Shown in pieces: positions 46,166 to 54,708 of a stretch of DNA of 64,000 bases. Origin of the DNA: Bacteroides sp. M10 (lineage in GTDB: Bacteria > Bacteroidota > Bacteroidia > Bacteroidales > Bacteroidaceae). The stretch covers positions 1,632,501 through 1,696,500 of the forward strand of contig NZ_CP060488.1 of NCBI RefSeq assembly GCF_014334015.1. Reading direction: 5' to 3'. The number at the start of each line of letters is the position of its first letter. Positions within the stretch are counted from its first letter, which is position 1. Under the pieces are notes generated by a model. It was not told the origin of the DNA and made no database searches. It saw nothing but the letters and a program-made list of their open reading frames with translations. The translations under genes and the position numbers were made by a program.

Positions 46166-46222
46166 AAAGTTTATTTCTCAATCGGTTAAGTCAAACCGAG
46201 AAAAATCTAAAATAAAACTAGT

Positions 46223-47752
46223 ATGATGAATTTTAAAATGAAAAACAAGACCCTATTTCTATGCCTTCCGGCAATGTTGAACATACTTTTTGGAGGCTCT
46301 TCTGCATTCGGGGCAAATCCAGAAAAAGACAATAAAGAGAATAGCCCGAAACGCCCTAATGTACTTGTATTGCTAACGGATGACCAGACATTCAGCACTA
46401 TCCATGCCTGGGGTAATAATGAAATTCAGACTCCGAATATGGACAGACTTGTCAATCAGGGTATGTCATTCACCCAAACTCACGTAATGGGTGGACTCAA
46501 CGGTGCCATTTCGCAGCCCAGTCGTGCGATGCTTCTTACCGGACGCGGTCTGATGGACGTACACCGCAACGGACAAATCATCCCCAAAAATGAGAAAACA
46601 TTTCCCGAGCTGTTCCGTGAGAACGGCTATACAACCTTCGGAACTGGTAAATGGCATAGTGATAAAGCCGCGTTCAACCGTTCGTTCTCCACGGGTGCAA
46701 ACATCTTTTTCGGAGGAATGCATCCATATGGAAATGAAAAGGATGAAAAGGGACACCGATGCCCTTATCTGCATGAGTATGATCCGACAGGAAAATACAA
46801 AAACGGACAATGGGTAAATGCATCGCTCAATACTTTTTCGTCCGAACTGTATGCCAATGCCGCCATCAAGTTCATTGAAACAAATGCACCGGACGATAGC
46901 CCATTCTTGATGTACGTGGCATTTACTTCACCGCATGACCCGCGTAACGTGTTACCCGATTACGGGCGCAAATATGACAGCAAGGAAATTACGATGCCAA
47001 AGAATTTTATTACACAGCATCCGTTTGATAATGGTGACCTCAATGAACGCGATGAAAAACTGTTGCCTACTCCGCGTGTACCGGAACAGGTACTTGCCGA
47101 AAGAGCCAACTATTACAGCATGGTGAACGAGGTAGATGTTCAGATAGGACGTATTCTTGATACGCTTGAAAGAAGCGGCAAGGCTGATAACACCATTATT
47201 GTATTTGCAGCAGACAACGGCCTTTGTGTCGGAGAACACGGACTGCTGGGCAAGCAGAATCTGTATGAAGCGGCGGTGAGAGTACCTTTGGTGATATGCG
47301 GGCCTAATATTCCGAAAAATATGATGAGTGATGCCTATTGTTATCTGTACGACCTTTATCCCACTCTCTGCGATTTATCGAATATAAAGGTACCGACCAC
47401 TGTTAAGGGAATCTCATTGGCGCAAACCATACAGAATCCAAATGTGAAAAAGCGCAAGGATATACTATTAACATACATCAACCTCCAACGAGCTATCAAG
47501 AAGGAGGGTTTCAAACTTATACTTTATAATGTAGACGGTCAGCGTCATCCGCAGCTTTTCGACCTTAAGGCCGACCCAATGGAAATGAATAATCTTTATG
47601 ATAATCCTAAGTATAGTAAAAAACGTGAAGAGCTTACTAAATTACTTTATGCCCGAATGGCATCTGTTGGTGATTTCTGTGACCCTACTAAATCGGATTG
47701 GGGCTATCCGACGAAACTGAAATGGGAGCAGATTGTCAAAGTTAATCCTTGA
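46223..47752 (+). CDS. S1-family sulfatase (serine type), separated from its operon by the insertion
   Basis: A 509-residue exported sulfatase with LLTDDQTFSTI (metal site), SQPSRAMLLTG (Ser97 as formylglycine precursor), GTGKWHSDK and FAADNGLCVGEHGLLGKQN. The last two resemble the branch of S1 sulfatases that includes choline-sulfatase- and N-sulfoglucosamine-type enzymes. It is the sixth sulfatase of the locus and not closely related to the other five. ATG codons at 46223, 46226 and 46238 are all possible starts. Its native promoter was probably that of the operon starting at 37380, now about 6 kb further away. Confidence 0.93.
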   Translation: MMNFKMKNKTLFLCLPAMLNILFGGSSAFGANPEKDNKENSPKRPNVLVLLTDDQTFSTIHAWGNNEIQTPNMDRLVNQGMSFTQTHVMGGLNGAISQPSRAMLLTGRGLMDVHRNGQIIPKNEKTFPELFRENGYTTFGTGKWHSDKAAFNRSFSTGANIFFGGMHPYGNEKDEKGHRCPYLHEYDPTGKYKNGQWVNASLNTFSSELYANAAIKFIETNAPDDSPFLMYVAFTSPHDPRNVLPDYGRKYDSKEITMPKNFITQHPFDNGDLNERDEKLLPTPRVPEQVLAERANYYSMVNEVDVQIGRILDTLERSGKADNTIIVFAADNGLCVGEHGLLGKQNLYEAAVRVPLVICGPNIPKNMMSDAYCYLYDLYPTLCDLSNIKVPTTVKGISLAQTIQNPNVKKRKDILLTYINLQRAIKKEGFKLILYNVDGQRHPQLFDLKADPMEMNNLYDNPKYSKKREELTKLLYARMASVGDFCDPTKSDWGYPTKLKWEQIVKVNP

Positions 47753-47807
47753 TGTAGGCAGATGTGTGTAAAGGGCTCTTTTAGCACCAATATGAGAAAA
47801 TATTATT

Positions 47808-47852
47808 CCCACTGCAATGAGAGAAAACAGCTTATTACAGTGGGTGTTTTTT
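47808..47852 (+). terminator. Intrinsic terminator after the sixth sulfatase
   Basis: An 11-bp stem with one mismatch (47808-47818 / 47834-47844), followed shortly by T6. Confidence 0.7.
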
Positions 47853-47872
47853 GTTATGGTGAGAGTAGCCTT

Positions 47873-49474
47873 TTATTGCCCGATACGTCCCACTCTTTCT
47901 TCGAAAGAGTTACGGTTGCCAATAGCTTTGCTTCTCATTTTCGAGCGGTAATTGTAAATGGTAGACAGCGAATATTGCAAGAAATGGGCTATTTTTACAC
48001 TGTCCGTGATTCCTAACCGAATTAATGCGAAGATTCTTAATTCGGGAGTCAGCAGTTTGCCTGTGCCGGGTATTATGGCATTCTCTGGTGATAAGAGCGC
48101 ATTAAAGTCTGCCACGAAGTTTGGGAATAAGTTGAGGATTGTTTTGTCGAAATTATTATAAAACTCTGCTAAGTCTTCTTCTGTGTTTAGCGAAGACTTG
48201 AGGAAAGAAACCACTTTACTGATATCTTCACTCTTTGCTATTTTAAGAGCTCTTTTCTTGAAACTGTCTATTTGAGTGATATAGTTGGTATATTGTTCCA
48301 TATATAATCCCACATATTCTTCCTTGATCTTATTGTTATCAGCCAGTGCAGAATTTATGTTTTGTATTTCATCCAAATGGTATGACAGGCTTTTATTGGC
48401 TTGTTCTACTTTTTTCTTTTGCTTCTTTAGTTGGGTGAAAAGTATAAATAATAGGATGCAGACAAGGCACAGCGAACTGAGTAGACTACTGATAATAACA
48501 AATTTGCGTTTTTCTTTCTCTTGAAAGGCCTTGTCAATGAAGAGATACATATCCGAGGCTTCGATAGTATTAATTCTTGCATTACATAAAATCGCATCTT
48601 CCATTGCATTTTTCATGTATGCGTATGCCCGATCTATATCTCCACTTTCAAAAATAAGTTTTGCCAATATTCGCAAAGAACGGTTTTCTCTAGTTCCGTT
48701 TATTACATCAGATATGGCGGATATGGTAAAGTACCTGACCGCATTCTTAGAGTCGCCTTTGCCTTGATAAGCGGAGGCTAATGAATAAGCTAATATACCG
48801 GCATTCCGCGAATATTGGGGATAGCTTAAATAAGCGCTGTCAAGCATATGGATGGCATCATTATATTTCTTTTTGTGTAGCAGGATAGGAGCAATTGTGA
48901 AAGCTCGTATATTGGAAGGGACTTCTGCGCATTGGAGTAAGGAGTCGCGATAAGTTTGTTCTATCAAATCATTCTTGCGTGATTCTATTTCACTGGAAGC
49001 AAAATTCTTCTGGTGATTGTAGATAGTGGCTTGCCCGAGGAAATATTCCACTTTAAGTTTGGGAGATAATAATTCATGTTGTATGGGATTGACGATGGAC
49101 AATGCCTCTTTGAAAAATCCCATGGAAGATAAAATACGTGCATAGTCTAGCTTGGCTTCTATGATAAGCTCTCCATCTCCACTTTCTTGAGCTAACTCAT
49201 TCATATGAATAGCATAGGTTAAAGCGGAATCTTTTTGAAAGGAAGAATAGGCGAAACATAATAATTCGGCTATTTGTACTTTTTTACGTATTTTATGATG
49301 TAACTTCAGTTCTATTTTAAGACTATCTATTTGCTCTTGCTTTTGTTCTGCATAATCTAATTTATACTTTAGGGCTTTATCTAATGTTTTTAGTAATGAC
49401 TTGATTTCATCGTTAGCTGTAGCCGGATTGATAAAAATAAAGCAGAGTAATACAGGTAAAATGAACTTTCTCAT
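47873..49474 (-). CDS. TPR / transmembrane / HTH regulator (DUF6377-like)
   Basis: A 533-residue protein with a signal sequence (1-20), a periplasmic helical TPR-like region (about 22-320), one membrane segment (about 326-347, IISSLLSSLCLVCILLFILF) and a cytoplasmic coiled coil (about 350-410). A C-terminal LuxR-like HTH (about 476-516, LTPELRIFALIRLGITDSVK then IAHFLQYSLSTIYNYRSKMR) completes it. This layout matches one-component sensor regulators of Bacteroidota that hold a DNA-binding domain at the membrane. It is convergent with the sixth sulfatase gene at the edge of the PUL, so control of the mannan/sulfatase locus is likely but inferred. The gap 49475-49661 shows nothing recognisable. 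Confidence 0.82.
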   Translation of the reverse strand: MRKFILPVLLCFIFINPATANDEIKSLLKTLDKALKYKLDYAEQKQEQIDSLKIELKLHHKIRKKVQIAELLCFAYSSFQKDSALTYAIHMNELAQESGDGELIIEAKLDYARILSSMGFFKEALSIVNPIQHELLSPKLKVEYFLGQATIYNHQKNFASSEIESRKNDLIEQTYRDSLLQCAEVPSNIRAFTIAPILLHKKKYNDAIHMLDSAYLSYPQYSRNAGILAYSLASAYQGKGDSKNAVRYFTISAISDVINGTRENRSLRILAKLIFESGDIDRAYAYMKNAMEDAILCNARINTIEASDMYLFIDKAFQEKEKRKFVIISSLLSSLCLVCILLFILFTQLKKQKKKVEQANKSLSYHLDEIQNINSALADNNKIKEEYVGLYMEQYTNYITQIDSFKKRALKIAKSEDISKVVSFLKSSLNTEEDLAEFYNNFDKTILNLFPNFVADFNALLSPENAIIPGTGKLLTPELRIFALIRLGITDSVKIAHFLQYSLSTIYNYRSKMRSKAIGNRNSFEERVGRIGQ

Positions 49475-49661
49475 GATTATATTAGATTTTATCGCTAAAG
49501 TTGAATTTGGGATAAAGGTAAATATAATATTTGATAAATGCTAGCTTGTGATTTAATTCTCATGTTTGAGATTTATAATTCCATACCGAACCGTAAAAGT
49601 AAATACCGGTTTGATATGGAATCTTTTTCAGAAATGCCTATATAAAATTAGGAAATAATTG

Positions 49662-50582
49662 TTATTTGTATTTTTGTGCAAACTCCACCGAAACCGAATT
49701 GCTGAAACTTCGGCAAACTTCAGCTGCGAAGTCTTTTCCGCATTGGATTATTTTATCCCAGATTTCTTCATTCAAGTTATTTAGATCGCGGTATCGGACA
49801 TCGTATTTGAGTAATCCGTAGATCAGCCCTGCATTGAAGTTATCACCAGCTCCAATAGTACTGACTGCTTGTAATGGTTCTATCGGATAATCTTTATTGA
49901 CCAGATTAGTGCGTAACGCTACCTTTTCCGCACCTGCAGTACAGATGAACCGGGGACAGTAGAATTTGATTTTATCCTTGTAAATCTTGTCTATATCCTG
50001 CATGTTATACATATATAGAAAATCCTCTAAAGAACCGCGTACAATGTCTGCATATTCCAGATTTTCAATAATGATCGGAGCCAGCTTCATGGCCTCGTTC
50101 TTGTGTGAAGAACGGAAATTCGGGTCATAATAGATAATGGCTTTCTTTTCACGCGCCTGATCTAGTAATTCGAGAATCTTCTCCCTTAGAACCGGATTCA
50201 GTGCGTAATAAGAACCCACCATGACAATGTCGTCTTCCTCTAGTTTCGGAAACAGAACATCCAGACGTTGCTTCGGGTAGTCTTTGTAGAAGATATATTC
50301 GGCATCACTCTGCTCGTTCAGGAAGGCTAAAGATACGGGTGATTTTCCATCCGGGAATACATTCACATGGTCCGTTGGGATATGATTCTCACGCATGAAC
50401 TGCAGGATAATATTGCCTACACGATCATTTCCGGTTTCACTGATGAAGCCGACGTTTATTCCCATTCGTCCCAATGAGACAATACCGTTGAATACAGAAC
50501 CTCCCGGTACGGCGGCAGAAGGCTGGTCACCTCGAAAGATGATATCGAGGATGGTCTCTCCGATACCGATTACTTTTCGCAT
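49662..50582 (-). CDS. PfkB-family carbohydrate kinase
   Basis: A 306-residue ribokinase-fold sugar kinase of the cytoplasm. The N-terminal GGSVFNGIVSLGRMG motif (signature 1) and the C-terminal STIGAGDNFNAGL (signature 2, Asp247 as catalytic base, GAGD anion hole 244-247) are intact. Fructokinase-like proteins in Bacteroides have this form, but the sugar is not certain. The start overlaps the end of the SIS-domain gene by 13 bp, so translation is coupled. The operon context (sugar-phosphate isomerase, LOG protein) suggests pentose or Kdo-precursor metabolism. Confidence 0.9.
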   Translation of the reverse strand: MRKVIGIGETILDIIFRGDQPSAAVPGGSVFNGIVSLGRMGINVGFISETGNDRVGNIILQFMRENHIPTDHVNVFPDGKSPVSLAFLNEQSDAEYIFYKDYPKQRLDVLFPKLEEDDIVMVGSYYALNPVLREKILELLDQAREKKAIIYYDPNFRSSHKNEAMKLAPIIIENLEYADIVRGSLEDFLYMYNMQDIDKIYKDKIKFYCPRFICTAGAEKVALRTNLVNKDYPIEPLQAVSTIGAGDNFNAGLIYGLLKYDVRYRDLNNLNEEIWDKIIQCGKDFAAEVCRSFSNSVSVEFAQKYK

Positions 50583-51175
50583 AGTGATCTTGATTTTTCT
50601 CCCAGATAACCGCCGTGGTGACGTTTAGAATATTCAGCGATGGTAAATCCTGTTTCCTTCATGGTTTGTACTACCAATATATCTCCGATCACTGTCATGG
50701 CAGTAGTGGATGTAGTAGGAGTCATCCCTAACACACAGACTTCTGCAGGCTTACCGGTACTTAGGCAGACATCCGATTCTTTTGCCAGCGGACTATCCGG
50801 ATTTCCGGTGATAACGATAAACTTCAGATCCGGGTCCAGATTATGGGCCAGGCGGGTTAATTCCACAATCTCACGTGTCTTGCCAGAGTTAGAGATCAGC
50901 AGGAGTAGATCGTTTTTTTGTAAGATACCCAAATCCCCGTGTTGCGCCTCGCTGGGATGCAGAAAGACGGATGGAATACCGGTGGAACAGAAAGTCGTAG
51001 CAATGTTCATAGCAATCTGCCCGGCTTTTCCCATACCGGAGGTTACCAGTTTTCCCTTTTTCTGATGTATTTGTTCTACAATCAGTTTCACCGCTTTTTC
51101 ATAAGCGTCTGTTACGGGGATGTTGAGCACAGCTTGTGCTTCCTGTTGCAAAAGTTGTTTGATGGAGTCTATCAT
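50570..51175 (-). CDS. SIS-domain sugar-phosphate isomerase (arabinose-5-phosphate isomerase type)
   Basis: A 201-residue single SIS-domain protein of the KpsF/GutQ/KdsD family. The enzyme interconverts ribulose-5-phosphate and arabinose-5-phosphate, the first step to Kdo for lipopolysaccharide. Blocks TSGMGKAGQIAMNIATTF, HPSEAQHGDLG, LLISNSGKT and VLGMTPTTSTTAMTVIGD are characteristic. It lacks the two C-terminal CBS domains of the Enterobacteria enzymes, as do short Bacteroides homologues, so the CBS-type regulation is absent. Six bp after the LOG gene and overlapping the PfkB gene. A 6-phospho-3-hexuloisomerase role is the main alternative. Confidence 0.85.
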   Translation of the reverse strand: MIDSIKQLLQQEAQAVLNIPVTDAYEKAVKLIVEQIHQKKGKLVTSGMGKAGQIAMNIATTFCSTGIPSVFLHPSEAQHGDLGILQKNDLLLLISNSGKTREIVELTRLAHNLDPDLKFIVITGNPDSPLAKESDVCLSTGKPAEVCVLGMTPTTSTTAMTVIGDILVVQTMKETGFTIAEYSKRHHGGYLGEKSRSLCEK

Positions 51176-51181
51176 ATAGGA

Positions 51182-51715
51182 TCAGTTTATTTTTTCTTTT
51201 AATTCATTTAATGTGTTTGCTACTTCGTAATAGGTTGAGAAAGGCTGTCGTGCAAAACCTTTGTCCTCCAGGGTGTGGAGTGCTTTTAATAACTCGTCGT
51301 AAAAACCATATTCATTGTAGAAAATGACCTTCTTCCGGTGATATCCGATAGAGGCAGCGGCTATTACGTGGAAAATCTCATCAAGAGTACCAACGCCTCC
51401 GGGGAGTGCAACCAATACCTCCGACTTCTCCGTTATGATATCTTTGCGGTCACTCAAGTTACGGGTATGAATTTCTTCATCTAACAGAGTGCTTACCTTG
51501 CCATTCTCTTCCAGTTTGGCAGGAACTACTCCAATAACCTTACCGCCATTTTCTTTCACGGCACGAGCTATGCATTCCATTAATCCGAGGCTGGCTCCTC
51601 CATATATCAAGGTTTTGCCTGTCTGCCCCATCCATTTGCCTATTTGGCTGGCGCTTTCGAAGTACATTTTGTCAATGTTATCGGAGGCGGAACAGAATAT
51701 TCCTATCTTTTCCAT
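51182..51715 (-). CDS. LOG-family protein (TIGR00730 Rossmann fold)
   Basis: About 177 residues with the LOG signature PGGVGTLDE and the GGASLGLMECIARAVKENGG block. LOG proteins hydrolyse nucleoside 5'-monophosphates to base and ribose-5-phosphate; in bacteria the physiological substrate is usually AMP or a related nucleotide. A longer frame to 51769 is open, but the ATG at 51715 starts the conserved region (MEKIGIFCSAS) and is preferred. It is the first gene of a three-gene operon with the SIS and PfkB genes. Confidence 0.9.
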   Translation of the reverse strand: MEKIGIFCSASDNIDKMYFESASQIGKWMGQTGKTLIYGGASLGLMECIARAVKENGGKVIGVVPAKLEENGKVSTLLDEEIHTRNLSDRKDIITEKSEVLVALPGGVGTLDEIFHVIAAASIGYHRKKVIFYNEYGFYDELLKALHTLEDKGFARQPFSTYYEVANTLNELKEKIN

Positions 51716-51781
51716 ATACGTTGTTGCTGTTATAGTCCACAAATATCTGCAATTTTCTATAAACAGCAATAAGTTTTATTG

Positions 51782-51789
51782 TATTTTTG
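51782..51789 (+). promoter_or_regulatory. -7 box for the M16 peptidase gene (TATTTTTG)
   Basis: TAnnTTTG match, 31 bases upstream of the ATG at 51821. An in-frame TTG at 51779 lies upstream of this box and so is not a real start. Confidence 0.55.
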
Positions 51790-51820
51790 TGGCATTAATT
51801 CAATAAGGAAGTATAAAACG

Positions 51821-53041
51821 ATGCAAGGTAACGAATATACATTGCCAAATGGCCTGCGTATTATCCATGAACCAACCCTCTCAAAAGTAGCTTATTGTGG
51901 TTTTGCGATTGATGCCGGAACCCGTGATGAGGCGGAGAATGAGCAGGGAATGGCCCATTTTGTAGAACATCTGATTTTTAAGGGAACGGAGAAGCGGAAA
52001 GCCTGGCATATCCTCAACCGGATGGAGAATGTAGGTGGTGACTTGAATGCTTACACAAATAAGGAAGAAACTGTTGTCTATGCCGCTTTCCTGAAAGAAC
52101 ATCTGGAACGTGCGCTTGAGTTGTTGGGGGATATTGTATTTCATTCAACCTTTCCTCAACATGAGATAGAAAAAGAAACGGAGGTCATTATCGATGAAAT
52201 CCAGTCGTATGAAGATACTCCGTCGGAACTGATATTTGACGATTTTGAAGACATGATCTTCCGTAATCATCCACTGGGAAGAAACATTCTTGGTAAACCG
52301 GAACTTCTGCGGAGTTTTCGCACGGAAGATGTTCTGTCGTTTACCCGCCGTTTTTACCAACCGGGAAATATGGTGTTTTTTGTTCAGGGGCAATACGAGT
52401 TTAAGAGAATCATCCGTCTGGTAGAAAAATACCTGTTGGATATTCCTGATGTGAAGGTAGAGAATCGCCGTACACCTCCGCCTCTGTATGTGCCGGAACA
52501 TTTGACAGTGGCCAGAGATACACATCAGGCGCATGTCATGATTGGTAGCCGTGGCTATAATGCGTATGATGACAAACGTACTGCACTCTATCTGCTGAAT
52601 AATGTCCTTGGAGGTCCCGGAATGAATAGTAAACTGAATGTGTCCCTTCGCGAACGCAGAGGATTGGTCTATAATGTCGAATCCAATCTGACTTCCTATA
52701 CGGATACGGGAGCTTTCTGTATTTATTTCGGGACGGATGTGGATGACATGGATACTTGCCTGAAATTGACCTATAAGGAACTAAAGCGGATGCGCGATAC
52801 GAAGATGACTTCCTCCCAGTTGGCAGCAGCGAAGAAGCAGTTGATCGGACAAATCGGAGTAGCGTCCGATAACTTTGAGAATAATGCGTTAGGGATGGCG
52901 AAAACATTCCTGCATTATCATAAGTATGAATCATCCGAGCTTGTTTTTAAGCGTATAGAAGAGCTAACAGCAGAGATGTTGTTGGAAGTTGCCAATGAGA
53001 TGTTTGCAGAGGAATACTTATCTACGTTGATTTACAAATAA
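51821..53041 (+). CDS. M16-family zinc peptidase (processing-peptidase-like)
   Basis: About 406 residues without a signal peptide, so cytoplasmic. The inverted zinc motif HFVEH (His46, Glu49, His50) with the following acidic helix (EIEKETEVIIDEI) gives the metal site. The R/Y pair of the C-terminal half is represented by NVSLRERRGLVYNVES. Single-chain M16B proteins of this size form dimers that degrade peptides in an internal chamber. Divergent from the LOG operon. Confidence 0.92.
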   Translation: MQGNEYTLPNGLRIIHEPTLSKVAYCGFAIDAGTRDEAENEQGMAHFVEHLIFKGTEKRKAWHILNRMENVGGDLNAYTNKEETVVYAAFLKEHLERALELLGDIVFHSTFPQHEIEKETEVIIDEIQSYEDTPSELIFDDFEDMIFRNHPLGRNILGKPELLRSFRTEDVLSFTRRFYQPGNMVFFVQGQYEFKRIIRLVEKYLLDIPDVKVENRRTPPPLYVPEHLTVARDTHQAHVMIGSRGYNAYDDKRTALYLLNNVLGGPGMNSKLNVSLRERRGLVYNVESNLTSYTDTGAFCIYFGTDVDDMDTCLKLTYKELKRMRDTKMTSSQLAAAKKQLIGQIGVASDNFENNALGMAKTFLHYHKYESSELVFKRIEELTAEMLLEVANEMFAEEYLSTLIYK

Positions 53042-53053
53042 TTGATTGACAGA

Positions 53054-53084
53054 TTTGCTTTCATTGCCAGAATTCGTATTTTTG
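53054..53084 (+). promoter_or_regulatory. Full consensus Bacteroides promoter
   Basis: TTTG at 53054-53057, a 19-base spacer and TATTTTTG at 53077-53084: an exact match to TTTG-N19-TAnnTTTG. It drives the AAA-ATPase-like gene at 53127. Confidence 0.8.
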
Positions 53085-53126
53085 TAGCAGATACGTGTGT
53101 GATAACAATCTAATAGTAGAAATTGT

Positions 53127-54695
53127 ATGTTGGTGACGGGCAGAAAACTCCCTATCGGGATTCAGACTTTCGAAGATATCCGCAATGACGGATACTTGTA
53201 TGTGGATAAGACCGCATTGATGTGGACTATAGCAAACATCGGTAAACCTTTTTTTTTAAGTCGTCCGCGCCGATTCGGAAAGAGTTTGTTAATTTCTACG
53301 TTTGAAGCCTATTTCAAGGGACGGCGTGACCTTTTCACGGGACTTGCTGTGGAACAATTAGAAAAGAAGTGGGAAGAATATCCCGTACTGCATCTGGATT
53401 TGAATGCCGAGAAATATGATTCACCGGACAGATTGGATGCTATTTTAAGTAACCAGCTAACTCAATGGGAAGCTATATATGGCAGGGGAGAAGATGAAAC
53501 CACTTTGTCTTCCCGTTTCTTGGGTGTCATTCGTCGTGCCTCCGAACAAGCAGGCAGGGGTGTTGTAGTCCTGGTGGATGAGTATGATAAGCCCTTACTA
53601 CAGGCTATTCAGAATGAGCCGCTTCTCGATTCTTACCGTTCTACTTTGAAAGCTTTTTACGGTGTGTTGAAGAGTGCAGACCGCTATCTTCGTTTTGCTT
53701 TTCTGACAGGTGTCACCAAATTCTCGCAAGTAAGTGTGTTTAGTGATTTGAACCAATTGAATGACATCAGTCTGAATTATGACTTCTCTACTCTTTGTGG
53801 AATCACCCGCGAAGAACTTCTTGCTAATTTTGAACCAGAGATTGCAGCTTTATCGCAAGCAAATGACATCAATACGAAAGAAGTTGTAGAAACAATGACC
53901 CGGCAGTATGACGGTTATCATTTTCATCCTAATGGAGAAGGAGTGTTCAATCCATTCAGTGTTCTGAATGCATTTTTCAGTAAAGAGTTCGGTAATTACT
54001 GGTTTCAGACCGGAACTCCTACTTTCCTTGTGGAGTTATTGAAAGAGAGCGATTATGATCTTCGCTTGTTGATGGATGGTATAGAGACAGCTGCTTCCGC
54101 TTTCACTGAATATCGTGCGGATAGGAAAAATCCTATTCCGTTGATTTATCAGAGTGGTTATTTAACCATAAAAGACTATGATAAGCGTTTTAAAATGTAT
54201 CGTCTTGGTTTTCCTAACGACGAAGTGCGTTATGGTTTTCTTAACTTTCTACTACCATTCTATACGGCGGTTACAGATGAGGAACGGAGTTTTTATATTG
54301 GTAAGTTCATCCATGAATTGGAAAGTGGCAATGTTGATGCTTTCATGCACCGCTTTGAAGCTTTCTTTGCAGATTTTCCTTACGAGTTGAATGACCAGAC
54401 TGAACGTCATTATCAAGTCATCATATATTTAATATTCAAGCTGATGGGACAATTTACACAGGCAGAAGTACATAGCTCACGGGGACGTGCAGATGCGGTT
54501 GTACGAACCCCGAAGTTCATCTATATTTTCGAATTCAAGCTGAATGGGACTGTTGAGCAGGCCATGGAGCAGATTGAAGAAAAAGGTTATGCTTTTCCTT
54601 ATACGGCAGAGGATCAACAAGTGATAAAAGTTGGTGTAGAGTTTAGCGCAGAGAAACGAAATGTAGAGCGCTGGATGGTAGCGAAAGAAATTTAA
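53127..54695 (+). CDS. AAA-ATPase-like / PD-(D/E)XK nuclease protein (DUF1703)
   Basis: A 522-residue protein of a family that is highly repeated in Bacteroides genomes. The N terminus (KLPIGIQTFEDIRNDGYLYV) and the atypical P-loop RPRRFGKSLL (46-55) mark the AAA-ATPase-like domain, followed by VVLVDEYDKPLL as Walker B. The C-terminal DUF1703 part has a PD-(D/E)XK-like core: GRADAVV then IYIFEFKLNG. No function is established; links to mobile elements or defence have been suggested for related proteins. It has a perfect consensus promoter and sits 13 bp before the SGNH hydrolase gene. Confidence 0.9.
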   Translation: MLVTGRKLPIGIQTFEDIRNDGYLYVDKTALMWTIANIGKPFFLSRPRRFGKSLLISTFEAYFKGRRDLFTGLAVEQLEKKWEEYPVLHLDLNAEKYDSPDRLDAILSNQLTQWEAIYGRGEDETTLSSRFLGVIRRASEQAGRGVVVLVDEYDKPLLQAIQNEPLLDSYRSTLKAFYGVLKSADRYLRFAFLTGVTKFSQVSVFSDLNQLNDISLNYDFSTLCGITREELLANFEPEIAALSQANDINTKEVVETMTRQYDGYHFHPNGEGVFNPFSVLNAFFSKEFGNYWFQTGTPTFLVELLKESDYDLRLLMDGIETAASAFTEYRADRKNPIPLIYQSGYLTIKDYDKRFKMYRLGFPNDEVRYGFLNFLLPFYTAVTDEERSFYIGKFIHELESGNVDAFMHRFEAFFADFPYELNDQTERHYQVIIYLIFKLMGQFTQAEVHSSRGRADAVVRTPKFIYIFEFKLNGTVEQAMEQIEEKGYAFPYTAEDQQVIKVGVEFSAEKRNVERWMVAKEI

Positions 54696-54708
54696 TATAA
54701 AATTGATT

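Noticed and set aside
47762..48016. 84-codon plus-strand frame after the sixth sulfatase
   Set aside because: It runs through the terminator at 47808-47852 and the 3' end of the convergent regulator gene, with no family resemblance.
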